A DNA stretch of 64,000 nt from positions 23,188,387 through 23,252,386 of the forward strand of contig NC_135564.1 of NCBI RefSeq assembly GCF_964340395.1, in the 5' to 3' direction. The notes beneath the pieces were generated by a model. The model did not search any database. It worked only from the letters and a program-made list of their open reading frames with translations, and was not told where the DNA came from. The DNA comes from Glandiceps talaboti (taxonomy: Eukaryota; Hemichordata; Enteropneusta; Spengelidae). Position numbers and translations under genes: made by a program. Below are positions 23,194 through 36,330 of the stretch, one piece after another. Position 1 is the first letter of the stretch. Every line of letters starts with the position of its first letter.

Positions 23194-24367
23194 ATCCAAA
23201 ACCTCGCGATACGTTGTGACATCACTACCAACCATTCTGGAAAATAGATGTTTTAATTGTCGCATGATGTGCGATGTCAAACTACTAACTAAAGTGTTTT
23301 CAGAGTAAAATTGAACAGAAAACTAATGATCGGACACAATGTCACCATTTTATCAAAAGGTATATGAATCTGTTATATTTTTTTGACAATGACGATTGCT
23401 AGTCGACAGTCTGCAGCATCATGTTTGGCATATATTAAATTCACAGCTAGCTAGCTGTGGTCAGTTCACACTTCGTCTTTGTAAAGAGTCGAGTATTAAC
23501 GTAGTATATAACGGCGACCTCAGAGATAACTCCTAAACTGAATAATTTTGACACATTCATTAGTTTGTCGCTCATTGAGGAATAGTGCAAAATTTGAAGT
23601 CACCAGTTTGGTTAAAATAGCATTAGTCTGAGTTCATAAAACACGCATGCATAGTCATTGCGCCACAATGCATCCTTGGGTAAACCACCAATTTCTTATC
23701 GCATAGAGACTATCGCATAGTGTTTATGATGCGCATGCGTAGTCATTGAGCACTTGAACCACTATGCGGCCTGGGGAGAAATCATTTTGGTCAAAAAAAA
23801 TTTCACATCTCTCATTCGTGCTCAGAAAATGTCCCAAATTGAACCCAAGACTTTCTGTAGACGCCATTCCCAGCTGTGCACATATTTTTATATGTAAATA
23901 TATGGTACTCACTACTCCCCCAATTTTTCACCCCTGTGCTCCACTTCAGCGATGTACAGTATGGTATACTACATTAGACTAATGGCGTCCATACATAACA
24001 ATGCGAGATTTCTTTAAGGAGAGAGGGAGACACAGACAGACAAAGGAAGGTATACACAAATATCTTCGCATGGCTGTCACCCAACTCATCACTGAATATA
24101 CATTTTAGAAGATATTGCTGCGAAGCTGTGAGAAAATTTTCAATTTACTCAGTAAACATCCGCTCCTGAGGTTTAAACTGGTTCAAATCACAAGCAAAAT
24201 ATTTTGGCTCCCCCCTTTCAGATCATCAGAATTTTCATGGCCCCCTCCTTTGAACCCTCAATTTCTTTCATGCACCCCCCCTCCAATTTCTCTGCCATAA
24301 ATTCTGACCCCAGCCCAATGAAGTTTGTCAATTTATTTCAACATCATTATAATTTTAAGTATATTTA
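23194..24367 (+). other. Intron 1, nothing recognised
   Basis: No gene or repeat family recognised. CTAGCTAGCTGTGG near 23450 and a pair of GCGCATGCGTAGTCATTG-like stretches near 23647 and 23732 are the only local repeats noted. Confidence 0.45.
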
Positions 24368-25270
24368 TTACACCTTGAAGTTCTTACATAAGCTGTCATT
24401 GGTCAGAATTGAATCACATGACCTTCTTTAAATAGACTTGCCCAGACTCTTGCCTGGCACTTTTGCCTGCTGGAGTTATTTTGACCATTGCGTATCTATT
24501 CTACAGCATGTTTTACCAGTGTTGCGTGCTTGAGATGTCAAAGTCAATACAATGAGACATACAAGCTCATTTCATGCAGAAGTTTGAATAAATACAAAAT
24601 ACAGATTAGCTATGGGGACACTCAAGCTCCTACAAATAATGCCATGTCCATATTCAGTAGTTATCCACAGTTTAGAAATGCACCATCAATGGGAAACTAT
24701 TCTTTTGATGATGAATGATGATGAATGAAAAATAATTATGTGAATGAGTGGACTGTGTAATAACATTAATAACACATGCACTTGGGCAACATCATAATTT
24801 ATTACACCTCAACGTTCTTACACAAGCTGTCATTGGTCAGAATCGAATCACATGACCTACTTTAAATAGACTATTGCCCGTGTGGTGATATTGCCTGCAC
24901 GTGCACAGACTAATGCCCGGCACTATTGCCCACTGGATTTATTTCGAACGTTGCACATCTATTCTGCACATTTTCCAGTTTTACTTGCTCGAGATGGCAA
25001 ACTAACTACAGTAAGTCACATAAGCTTATTTCTAGCAGAAATTTGAATAAACACATTTTTTATACAATTACAGATTGGCTCCTACAACTAATGCATACCA
25101 TGTCCGTATCTGATGCTTAACTGCAAGTACAGTTTGGAAATGCACCTAAGTCCTTGAAAGGGAAACTTTTCTATCGATGACGAATGATGATGAATGAAGA
25201 GAAGCTATGTGAATGATTGGACGAATGATGAGTGGATGGTGTAATAAAATTAATAACATGTGCTCGGGAA
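24368..25270 (+). repeat. Tandem duplication, ~430-bp unit
   Basis: Two diverged direct copies (about 24368-24800 and 24801-25270) share landmarks: CTGTCATTGGTCAGAAT, AATCACATGACCT.CTTTAAA, TCTATTCT.CA, CAGATT.GCT and ATGATGATGAATGA. A partial related motif (GTGCCAACCCTTGT.....CACTAAATTGTG) follows twice between 25300 and 25500. No coding capacity is seen. Confidence 0.75.
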
Positions 25271-25559
25271 ATATCACAATTTTTTTACCAAAATTTTGAT
25301 AAAGCGTGCCAACCCTTGTTTAGGCACTAAATTGTGATATTGTCCTCACTGGCATGTGTTATTATTTAATAAATGCCTGCCATCAGGCAGGTACTCTTTA
25401 ACAAAATGTTGATGCTGCCCACACCATTGGCTTTGGGCATCATCAAAGTTTTGTAAAGAGTGTCAACCCTTGTGCAGACACCAAATTGTGCCTCAATTGA
25501 ATCCAGAAAATGTTAGTTCTTATCTTGTTTTTGTCTTTGTTTTTATAGTAATTTATTGG

Positions 25560-27190
25560 GTATCTTTCTTAAATGTACAAGTCATAATACTAGTATAATA
25601 GTATTTTTTCTGTGTGAATACAACATCAATTATCGTACAAATAATAATATAGGAGACCACTTTTCCAAATGCACTGTCATTTTGTTTTTCTGTTTTGCAA
25701 TAAAGTTCTCTATCTGATATATCCGTCTTATAAAAGATGCCAATCCTGCAAAAGTTCCGTTCATTTTGCAGTAGTAAGTATGTTTTCTTACCAGCAAACT
25801 AATAAAGTTAACTAACAGAGGTTCATCCGGATCTGATATAATCAAACAGAGTTTGCTTGGTGGTGACCTCAACTCTAGTGAGTCTCCCCAATAAAGTAAC
25901 AAATTCCTCCACAGGGACACTGAAAATGGGCATGCATAGAATAAATGTTCATAGCTTTTGACTTTGTTCATGCAGAATGTACACAGAGGGGTTGGAAATT
26001 TCTGGGGATTTAGTTTGTGGAGTTTCTCATTAGTATATAGAATGTTATGTCGTAATTTAAATTGAAACTCTCTTGTTTTGCTGTCGATGGTCATCTTCAG
26101 CATTAATTTATGCATTTTTTCCCATTCTAGAGTACCTGAGTTTAGAACTCCTTGCAACCTTTCTTGGCTCACCGGTGCGGTAAAGATCCTGTTCTTAAAT
26201 TCATTCTTTATAATATGTCTTGAGAAGCCCTCTAATGGGTTTGGTGTTCCGTTTATCAGAATGTAAATTTTGTCTAATCCATTTTCTTTTTGCTTCATGT
26301 CACCCGGAATGGCCGATATCAAACCCATCCACTTTAGTTTGTGTAACAAGGAGAATTGTGCCCCTTCAATTATTGGCCATGGTTTTGCTCTGTCCTCATC
26401 GAAGAGATCAGAGATTTTCAAAATTCCTATTAAAGCAAAATCCCTGAAATAGACTGATTTTCCCCCTATGAGAATGTTTTGGTTGTTCCAAACAATCTGA
26501 TTTTTTCCTTCATATTGCATTTCAGTTTCCTCGGACCAAGCATCAAGACATTCCGTGAAAGAATCTGTAAATCGCACCATAGCCTTTCTGTTTTAAAGTT
26601 GCACTTAAATATGATATTTCCTCCCAAATTTTCCAATTTCTTTTCTATGAAAAGCTTCCATGGATGAGATATCTCTGGGTTAATAAAACGCTGTATCCAT
26701 ATGATTCTTTGTTGTTTTTTCATTATATGTAGATTTGTCATTTTCAAGCCACCCGGCCCATATCATTGTATTCCTTGCTATCCTATCCTTCCCGTTCCAT
26801 AAGAAGTCATGCATTATTTTATGAACTTCCTGAATGGTGGTTTTCCCAATAACACCTGAACTCAAAACATATGTGATCTGGGAGATCCCAAATGTCTTAA
26901 TCAGTTGGAGTTTGCCGAATAATGAGAGCTTTCTGCCCTTCCAGGAGTTGAGAATAGTTTTCATATTTTCCACTGCTTTGCTTACATTTTTCTGTTTGAC
27001 TTCCTTGTTGTATGAGAAATAAATTCCTACTCTCTTGATAGGTGCCGTGGGCCAATTGACCCCGAACATCTTGTCGTTTCTTTCCCTCCACTTTCCCAGC
27101 CATACCCCTTGTGTTTTATAATGAGATGCTGATGCATTGTTTACTTGATGCCATGTAAATGAGATGCTCACATCAGGACTGTGCAAGAAT
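25560..27190 (-). mobile_element. L1-Tx1-like LINE, 3' half
   Basis: The minus-strand ORF2 C-terminal half is split by frameshifts. The most upstream part (26680-27186) contains GVWLGKWRERN, PIKRVGIYFSYN, SWKGRKLSLFGKLQLIKTF, ITYVLSSG and FLWNGKDRIARNTMIWAGWL. The middle (26466-26747) has NPEISHPWKLFIEKKLENLG. The last (25630-26580, 316 residues) carries LEWEKMHKLMLKMTIDSKTR, EFQFKLRHNILYTNEKLHKL and a zinc-knuckle PLCTFCMNKVKSYEHLFYACP...W before its stop. This layout is typical of Tx1-clade L1 elements. The polymerase core and endonuclease are absent (5' truncation). The element lies antisense in ACP6 intron 1. Confidence 0.85.
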
Positions 27191-28649
27191 AATGCTGTTT
27201 ATGTACACTTATCCCCAAGAGCATTCTTCATGAACTGTGCAAGCACATTGCTTAACAAGTGCAAGCAGAGTTCAAGCATAATCTCCCATTATGCGCGATC
27301 TGTACTGTACGTACATTTACCCATGCATACATGTATGGATTGCTATTGGTATCATTTGAACATAATGAATTTTAGCTCTATATCTGATTTTTGAAGTCCC
27401 AGTAAAAGTTAGTTGTCGAAAAAGTTGTTCAAATGTCCGCTACCTATTCTCAGTACAGGAAAGCTTGACTTGATTTCATTCCACCTTCGCGATCCCCTAC
27501 ATACCCGCGATATGTAAACTAGTTTCCACGGCAAATAATAAACACAATTCAAACTGCCGTAACATCGCTAGTACGCAGAAAGTTTACATACTTTATAGTA
27601 AGCATGGTACTGGTCTATACTTTGATTCTGTACAACTCATTTACGGCGACAATACCCTTTATGTAACACTTAGTTCAAGAATTTCGTTATGCACGCCACA
27701 ATGAGGTGAAGTCCCATGGCTCTCAAGTTTGTTTGGTTTCTCAAAATATAGAATTCAGATCTGGAGAGAAACTTATCGATATACAGTTCTATATACGTAC
27801 CTTTTATACAAGCAACCCCAATTCTTTGAACGGTCTAGAACAAAGCCAATCAATGTCGGAAAATTGGGGAACATTTGACCCAATTAAACCACTGAGTAGT
27901 ACTGAGTAAACTGCCCAACATTGCAACACAGTAACAACATTTACTTATCTCATTTGCATTGTTGTGATAACATGTTAATACAAATAAACTCACCCTTAGT
28001 AGCAAAAGATTTATATTAAAAAAAAGAGGGATTTTCAATTTTGATCAAAGAAGAGATGGTATGAATTTATCTTGGCGAATTCTCCAGCAAGAATTTTCAG
28101 TAGAAGGCTGGTAATTTCACCTAGACGATCAAGCTGACCTGGTTTGACTGATGATCTCCTCATGCATGCTTTCAGAAACAAATACGTGTGATTATCGGAA
28201 CAAGGAAAAACAACATTTTCAAATTTGAAATAGTGAAGAGATGGTATGAAGTTATGTAGGCGAAATCTCCTGCATGATTGCCTGCAGATGCGATCTTACG
28301 GCCAACCACACATGTAATAATGGGAAGCTTTTATAGTAAGTTGTAGCATAGAACTCACGGTAGGCGTTTTTTAAGGCCAACAAAAAAAAAAGGATTGTTT
28401 TCTGGTGAGTTTGCATCACTTAAATACCCCGCCTCGATCTTTTTTTTTCTCCTGTTTGTCCAGCCAGTGCAGACTGCAGATCCAAGGGAAAACAAAAATA
28501 ACTCTCCCTACATTAATTGCTACTTCAGGGAAGACAACTGCAGAACTAATCTACAACAATTAAAACAAAAATTTGCATCGTCACACCACTTTAGGCAACG
28601 TTTCCTGACCAGAAATGACAACTTTCTTTTGTGTGGCCAAAATTAATTA
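27191..28649 (+). other. Intron 1, nothing recognised
   Basis: No supported gene. A pair of related segments (AAGAGATGGTATGAA.TTAT followed by GGCGAA.TCTCC) occurs at about 28049 and 28233. Confidence 0.45.
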
Positions 28650-29020
28650 ATTTTTAATTACCGAAAAATGGCAATATCTTATTAAAACTGAAAGCTACAT
28701 CGATAATAATTTCAGGACAGATGCGCTTAGGTATCACAAATGTATGTACCAAATTATATTGAATTTGAAGCGTATGCTCTTCAAATATAGCCTAATTATT
28801 GAAAACCATTAATTACGTAAATTACTCATTAATGTTCTTGGAATGTTTACCAAAACCTAATCAGTTCTTGCCATTACCCTACGGAACACGTCTACCAAAT
28901 TTCGTTCGAATTGATCCAGCCGTTTTTTAGAAAATGGTGATACAGGCAGACAGACAGACAGACAGACAGACACACACACACACAGACATTTCTACCCCTA
29001 ATATAAAACCTTCCTTACGG
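28650..29020 (+). repeat. Repeat family R4 (octamer-containing), with hairpin end
   Basis: A copy of the family whose units carry CATTAATTATGCAAATTA-like cores and GAATTTGAAG..TGCATTCT. It ends with a (CAGA)n/(CA)n tract and TTCCTTACGGAAGGTAAAAA, where CTTCC/GGAAG form a short hairpin. The related copy near 60045-60340 ends CTCCCTTACGGGAGGTAAAA, so both stem arms changed together. Confidence 0.7.
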
Positions 29021-29028
29021 AAGGTAAA

Positions 29029-29545
29029 AAGTACTTGGTGAATGATACTGAAACTTGGTTAAATGTTTCTAGAAGTGTTATTCTGCAGATTTTCCTCAAA
29101 ACATTTTGACACAATTGGCCCTAGCAACCATGACCACACCCTTAGCAACAACCAATGGCAGTGTATTTTGGTTAAATAACATCATCTGGTAGGCAAGTGA
29201 GTAGACATTCAAAAAATGTATGTAGCTGTTCCTAGCAACCATAACCACGCCCATAGCAACGGTCAAAACGGTGGTGTATTTCGCAAAGATCACAACAGGG
29301 ATTAATAGACAAGTGAATAGACATTCAAAAAATGTGTGTAAATGTGCCTAGCAACAAGAACACGCCCATAGCAATAGCCAAATTTCACGTATATTGCAAA
29401 GATAATAACAGGGTTGGATAGGCAACTGGATAGTTACTCAGCAAATGAACACCTATACCTAGCATGGATCAGCATGTGGGTAAACATTTAAAAAAAATGT
29501 ACAGTTGTGCTACAATGCCATTGGCGCTATTTTTATAGTTCATTG
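29029..29545 (+). repeat. Repeat family R3, 3' part
   Basis: Tandem ~115-bp subunits each carry CTAGCAAC.A..ACCACGCCCATAGCAAC, ATTGCAAAGATAA and CATTCAAAAAATGTATG. The copy ends with ACAGTTGTGCTACAATGCC, the family's right-end signature. Confidence 0.8.
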
Positions 29546-30144
29546 CTCATTTTTATGTAGTTAATTGTGAAGCAGCTACATCGACACAACATTGTATCCA
29601 TTTTAACAGATAAAAAGCGTAAATAGCATAGGTCATGGCTGATTGATGTGATGGTTTTTCAGGTTTTTTCTTCACTTTTAGTGGCAAGTAGTTCTTTGGA
29701 AGTATTTTATTTCTATTTTAATAAGAGGGTGCTCAGAAATTACAAGGGAGTGTGGCACCCCTGTTAACTTGTATGGGGAGAATCCTGGCTCAATGGTGCC
29801 ATATTTGCTGTTAAATTTCAGAGTATGCATCATACCACTTTGTAGGTGTAAATACATACTGACTCCATGCAAGTGCCTATATCCATATTATCAAGTATGA
29901 GGACCTTGATGACTTTCAAGGTCAAATAACCAAATTGGGTTATCTTCATAGCTTTTTGAATAAAACATTTCAAGTGATAATATTTTAATCATGACTTGAG
30001 TGGAATGTCTTCGATTTACAGTAAGGCTTGCCTCATTTTGAAAACCCCCAAAGAAACCCTTTCAATGACACATAATGAGATATACCTAACACTAATGAAC
30101 AGTGAAGACATGTTTAATCTGTATTACTTTCTCTGCCAATACAG
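29546..30144 (+). other. Intron 1, 3' end
   Basis: Sequence without a recognised repeat precedes the exon 2 acceptor (TCTGCCAATACAG). Confidence 0.55.
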
Positions 30145-30276
30145 GTCATATGGGATAAAGATAGTCTGTTTGCTGGAGGAGAACATCTGATGGCAGATTT
30201 TGGAGTGAAAAACTTGGATGGAGGGCCACCACCAATATCACGACTAGAAAACATCTATCGAAAAAGAATACTCCCA
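30145..30276 (+). CDS. ACP6: ACP6-like phosphatase, exon 2
   Basis: A 132-bp exon (44 codons, phase 0 at both ends) reads VIWDKDSLFAGGEHLMADFG and then NLDGGPPPISRLENIYRKRI, ending LP. It is preceded by TCTCTGCCAATACAG and followed by CCA|GTAAGG. The N-L-x-G-G-P-x-P pattern and the following short charged helix correspond to the segment after the catalytic loop in ACP6-type enzymes (the mammalian protein has NLAGGPKPYS at this place). Joining exon 1 directly to exon 2 keeps the frame. Other parts of the exon are poorly conserved, so identification relies on this motif and on position. Confidence 0.8.
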
Positions 30277-32499
30277 GTAAGGACAATAGAAAAGACTGAT
30301 GTGAAATGAAAAGAAATGAATTCAGAAATGAATTCTTGATTGAGAATCGATACTAAGAAGTGACTTTTTTTTTTTAGCACAACTGCTTTATTCATTTTTT
30401 GTTTGTTTTTGATTTTGTTGTTCTGGGAGTGATTGCTGCCTCCCACATCTGACCCTGTATAATAGAACGGCTCAAATGTAGTGCTTTTAAATACCAAAGT
30501 CAACCAATCAGTGAGCTTCTTTTTTAAGCCTGGTTGGCTTTCTGTGAGCAGGTTGGCTTCTGCTAAACTAAAGTACCAGCTTTTTAGCTCCGCTGTCAGT
30601 GAAAGCTGCATGGAGTTTAAGAGTTAGGTTGATTCTCTGTCATCGTCCGTCGTCTGTCTGTCAACTTTTTCTATATTTTACATCTTCTCCAAAACCAAAA
30701 TGGCATCCTCCAGGAAACGTAAAGTTAAGCACATAAATTCTTTTGAAATGTTTGGTTTTTCAAAGAGATCTTCAACTAAGTTTGGTAGGTTGAGTTGTAA
30801 CACTGTTCAGAGTGTAGGAATTTTCATTTAATTTGAATCAAAATATCTCAAATAACAGGCAGGGATTGTACTAGACTTTGAAACCAGTGAGTCCCAGGGA
30901 CCCATCACAGCTGATAATAAAAAAAAATGGGGTCCTATTTTATTATCATTTATTATCACTCATATCCAAACAAATGTCTTCATAAACATTCATTCATAAT
31001 AAATCCACACATACACATCGTCATATCATGTTATTAAATACCTTTTATTTTGAATGCATGTGTTGTAACTTGTATGTATTCATCAATACAACACACTAAA
31101 ATTACATACTCTCCAATACACATTCCAAGACATACTGTGTTACATATTTACTGTAGTTCATTCTCGCAAACCAGAGCTGTTACTTCTTCCGCAAACTTAT
31201 GTAATGGACGATGCCATAAAAGAGGCCGTGGTTTGCAACGCTAATTTAGTTATCAACTGGAGGTACGAAGTACTTCACACATGGTAGTTCCGATCGACGT
31301 TTCACTATGTGATCATGGAGGCAGCCATATTTGTTTACATTCTCACTACTGTAAAAAACCTTGTGTCAGCATCATCAGGAACTTTACATCTGTCTTACAA
31401 AACATATAAACATTCATATAAATGCAGTACTAAAGTTGATTTGTGTTGATCATGCGTGTAAAAGAAAAATAACCGATAGCATGGGTGATTGATGTTCTGA
31501 CAATCGATCTCAATAGAGATGTTTCGGAGAAACTCGCGTGAGGTATATATTGTAGTAAAGAAACGATTCGTGGTTGCGATGGATGTGATGCAGATCGAAG
31601 TTTTGTCTGCCTTAGAAAGCTACAAACTCCATTGTCGGACGAATCAAGTCTTTTGGGGATGAATAAAAGTCGCGTGAGATCGTCGCGTGAAAATGCTCGC
31701 GTGAAAATGACATCACCAACGATGGAAAACCCCAGCATGCATTATCACTACGTACGTGTGTCGGCATGAGTGAAAGATACCGACTTTCTCATTGAACGAA
31801 GTACATTGTCACTGTCATTGAGCAGTGATGGGTCCCAGGGAACCCACCGGTGAAAATTGAAGTGGGTCCCATTCAAATGCATTTGCATCCTGGATGCGGA
31901 ATAATGCGTTAACGCGAACCCTGACAGGATTTCCGATCGTATCGCGATGTCATCGTACTACCCATTCTTGATGGGTTTGGGGTACCTCTGAACATTTCTT
32001 GGGTCTTGAAGGCGTCGTAATTAACTAATGTTGGAGTTAGCAAATGTCAGATTTTTTGGCAGCTAAGGCGTAATTTAGCAAAAAATCCACCCAACTTTGT
32101 GATTCAAATCTAAGAGATCTCGAACAAATTTGGTTAGGTTGAGTTGTAATACTGTCCGAAGTGTGGGTATATTTATTTAATTGTTTAATTTGAATCAAAA
32201 TGTCACAAAAGACAGGATTTCTAATCGTATGACATGATCATAATCATATATTCAATCATAGACAGTATGAATTGAGGGCGCTGTTCCCGAACGTATAGGG
32301 TCGTCAATTCATCTCTACAACTTGCTGATTTTATTCAAACACCAAGCCATTACAAATCTTCATCTCGAAACATCCTTCTTATGATGTCGTAAACCGACTG
32401 AACTGTATTGTCGTGTATTTATCATTTCTCCAAAGAATTAAAACGAACTTTTCATTTGACTGAACACAGCCAGGGACATTTCATTTCAACCCTTTGTCT
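30277..32499 (+). other. ACP6 intron 2, 5' part
   Basis: Contains two related direct segments, about 30780-30860 and 32125-32220 (GGTTGAGTTGTAA.ACTGT and ATTTAATTTGAATCAAAAT). Between them GTCCCAGGGA.CCCA occurs twice, near 30890 and 31830. The segment 31975-32118 matches the centre of the foldback element at 17870-18433. No gene is recognised. Confidence 0.55.
31975..32118 (+). repeat. Solo copy of foldback core
   Basis: GGGGTACCTCTGAACA.., TCTTGGGTCTTGAAGGC and AAAAATCCACCCAAC match 18118-18262 with about 85 percent identity by eye. The inverted arms seen at 17870-18433 are not obvious here. Confidence 0.7.
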
Positions 32500-35400
32500 T
32501 ATTGCACATTAATGCTAATGAGACTATGCCTAAATGTAATGATTGTGTTGAAACCAAAGGTGTTAAGTTAACTTTACGTAAGGGGACTTATTTCTCTGCG
32601 ACAACTGCAAAGAAAAACAGTTCCCTTCAACCTCAAAACCAAAAAGACAGAACGAGAACGAGAAAATCTGACGAAAACTTCGAAGAGGGAAATAGAAAGT
32701 ACCATGGTGGATCAAAAAGTGAACGACATCAACAGAAAGTTGGAATGCTTGCCATCTGTCGTAAATGACATTCATGACATCAAGCAATCTTAAACTGCCA
32801 GCATCACATCACTTGAGTTTTTCAACACACTGGTCGAAGAAATGCGATTGATCAGATTGATCAACTGCAGATTGATCAACTGCAGCATGACAACAAACAC
32901 CTACTACAACAAAATGAGGAATGAACACAACGGATAACAGCAATGGAGAATACTCAAGAAGACCAAAACCGATATAGTAGAAGAGAAAACGTCGAAATCT
33001 ATGGAATTTCCAGAGACTCCGAAAGAAAAGAACAATGACATAACGCTAGCTGTGGTAAAAATCATTAACACTGAAATAACAATTAATGATATTGAAGTGA
33101 CACATAGAATTGGAAAGCAACTAGAAAGGGGAGGCAAGACGACCTATCACCCAATCATAGTGAAATTCGAAAAGTAGAAGAACTCGCAATACAGTGTACA
33201 GAGGAAGAAAGAAGATGAAGAATACTACAATGGACAAACTGGGTTACAGAGAGAAGAACAACATTTATATCAACGAAAACCTGACAGCATTCAAACGGCA
33301 ATTAATGAAGAAAACTAACGAGAAAAGGAAGGCTCTACACTACAACACTACAAATATCTGTGAACATACAACGGTAATATCTTTGTCAAAAAAGAACAAC
33401 AAGCACCATCTGTCATTGTTCGTAATGAGACTGATCTGTTGAAAATCAAGTAAATGAACATGAGATGATCTCTTTTGAACTACTCTGACACTTTCCATGC
33501 AGTTACCAGAGACAAATCTTTTTCATGTTTCTACAGGTACTTTTTCAATTTCCGATTTCAATGATACTTTTTTGAATAGCGACAGTGCACTCTCTATATC
33601 CCATATAAATATAAGATCTCTTAAGAAAAATTTTGAAGAATTGAAATTAGTTTTAGAAGACTGCATTAAAAACAAGTTCAAATTCATTGCATTACCAGAA
33701 ATGTGGCAAATACAGAACAAAGATATACTTAGTATGAATGATTACACATTAGAAACAAAATGCAGAGATTATGGTAGAGGAGGTGGTGGGGTAGGAGTAT
33801 ATGTGCACGCCTCTATGCAATATGCTGTCAAAAATGATACATGTATTTCTGTTCCTAGTGAAGAATCACTGTGGGTAGAAAGGTAAAAACCACATTCTTG
33901 ATATCATTTATTGGCCACCTAGTGAAGATGAAATGACATTCATGGTTTAGAAAATACTTTTATGTCTATCAATACTAAATATCATGGTTGTGTTTTAGTC
34001 GGCGACTTTAACATTAATGTCAGTAAGTTTTCTAATATGTCCAATAAATTGTTAGATAATCTTTCCTGTCTAAACTTTGTACAAGTGATAAATGATCCGA
34101 CTTGTGTAACTAGAACTTTGCAAACCATTATAGATCATATTTATACAAACTGTTGTGATAAATATGTAGAATCTGGTGTTATTCTTGCCGATATTTCTGA
34201 TCATTTACCAGTGTTTGTATTTTTGTATCCAAAGGTCATACAGAAATTCATTACAAGGTGTCTGATATGGTAGAATGTTTTAACGACTTTTTTGTCAATG
34301 AAGGTGCAAACCTTGCCCATAGAATTGACAATTCAACGGCATCTTTAAAAGATTTTAAAGCATATTTGAAGAGTCCAAACCAACATTCATTTTTTCTCCA
34401 CCCGGTAATGGCGAATAATGTCAAAGAAGTTATAGCACCCCTTGATATTGGAAAGGCCACAGGGCATGACACTTTAAATGTGAGACTGGTTAAAGACGCA
34501 GTAGACAAAATTTTGAAACCACTAAGTTATATTATAAATTTATCATTTTTAAAGGGAGAGTTCCCTGAAGATTTAAAAATAGCAAGGGTCATACCTATAT
34601 ACAAAAAAAGCAATACTGAAAACATGGGAAACTATAGGCCGGTATCAATATTACCAGTGTTGAGCAAAGTTTTTGAAAAAATTGTCAACAAGCAAATTAT
34701 AAATTTCCTGGATAACTTCAATATACTTTATAATCATCAGTATGGCTTTAGAAAATGGTACAGCGCAAAACTTTCATTAATTCATCTTTCTCAATACCTA
34801 CTTGAAGAAATTGATAAAGGGATCGAATCCAACTCTAGGTCTATTTATAGATTTTTCCAAAGCTTTTGATACGATAAATCACAATATCTTGCTTGCGAAA
34901 TTGGAATACTATGGAATCAGAGGGTTGTCACTACAATGAATGCAAAACTATCTTTCATCTAGAGGACAGTTTGATGACATCAATGGTGTTAAGTCACAGA
35001 AAAGGAGTACAGTTTGTGGTGTCCCACAAGGCTCAATTTTAGGCCCAACATTATTTTTAATTTACATAAATGATATCCCGTCATCATCAAATGTTTTTGA
35101 TTTTCGATTATATGCAGACGATTCTAATTTATTCCATACCATTAGAAATAGAACCAATGTGATTGATCTAAATGGAGTAAATGATGATTTTCAAAATGTA
35201 GTCGACTGGTGTGATGCCAACAGACTGACTAACAATGCAACAAAGACAAATTTTACAATAGTGAAAAGTAACAGAAAAAATATAGAGTGTACTGGATCAC
35301 TTCTTTTGAAGGACAATGTCATCAGCAGCGCTGATAATGTGACTTTCGTTGGTGTGGTTTTGGACAGTAATCTTTCCTGGAAGCAACATATTGCAGAGGT

Positions 35401-36060
35401 GCGGACAAAAATTAGTAGATGTACAGGTGTATTTCTAAAACTACGTCATACGGTGCCACAATATACTCTTGTTCTCTTATATAACACCTTTGTACTTCCT
35501 CATATTACATACTGTGTGAAGGTATGGGCAACACCTATCCTACATATTTAAATGACATTATTCTGATTCAAAAGAAGTTGGTTCACATCATGACCTTTAG
35601 CAGCTGAACAGCACATACTCCACCACTCTTTAGAAAACTTGGTATTTTAGACATATATAAACAACATAAAGTACAACTTGCAGTTTTTGTACATGACACC
35701 TTGCATTGTAGACTGCTGAGTACATTTCGTAACTTTTTCACATCCATCGCTCATAATCGTGGTACACGCCAAAGTATTAGGAAAGATTTAGCAATACCAA
35801 GAATCAAACACTAAGCAGGTCAATTCATAGTAAAATACGCTGCCACTAAGGTCTGTATTAGCATTCCCGACTCAATCGGGAATACAACATGTTGAAGCCA
35901 TTTTAAACAGCTATGCATAGATCATCTTCAGTTCAACGAATAATCAATCTTATTATCTATATCTTTCTGCATCTCAACTTTCATCACTCGGTGTCACACT
36001 TGTTTTTGTCTTTTTCAGCTTTTAATGAATGTGTTTCCCTCAATTTGTTTGTTACACCTG
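32500..36060 (+). mobile_element. Decayed two-ORF LINE with ORF1, endonuclease and RT
   Basis: Plus-strand remnants run in the canonical order. ORF1: KCNDCVETKGVKLTLRK (32530-32580), a coiled-coil-like VNDINRKLECLPSVVNDIHD (about 32720) and an RRM-like domain with RYSRRENVEIYGISR (about 32970), EVTHRIGK and IYINENLTAFKRQL. Endonuclease: ISHINIRSLKKNFEELKLVL, RGGGGVGVYVH (33497-33886), VLVGDFNINVS and DISDHLPVFVF (33962-34230). RT: ARVIPIYKKSNTENMGNYRP and VSILPVLSKVFEKIVNKQI (34258-34869), FSKAFDTINHNILL (about 34855), GVPQGSILGPTLFLIYIND and FRLYADDSNLF (34940-35551). A C-terminal region follows to about 35940. Multiple frameshifts are present, and the endonuclease-RT linker is nearly absent because the endonuclease end abuts the RT start near 34250. 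The clade is CR1/Jockey-like. Confidence 0.85.
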
Positions 36061-36330
36061 TAAAGTTCAGTGTTAAACATTTTTGAACTTCTTGAGAGAA
36101 GGCTTGTAAATATTGAACCCCAGTAATGAAGAAATCCATTGTACATTTATTTTCAGAAAATACAAACAGTTTGCCCAGATATATTTGTTGAATTTTGTTA
36201 GATACTTAAATAAGCGGGAACGGACTTGACTAGTTGCCAGGCAACTAATTTCCATTTTCCCCGTTTTCCCATCTTGTTGAAATAAGTATGAATTTTCTTA
36301 TGTATTTGTATCTTAATATAATGCCTTTTT

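Noticed and set aside
28985-29035. R4 hairpin end as a Helitron 3' terminus
   Set aside because: A hairpin is present but no CTRR follows it at the expected spacing and no TC 5' end was found, so Helitron assignment is not supported.
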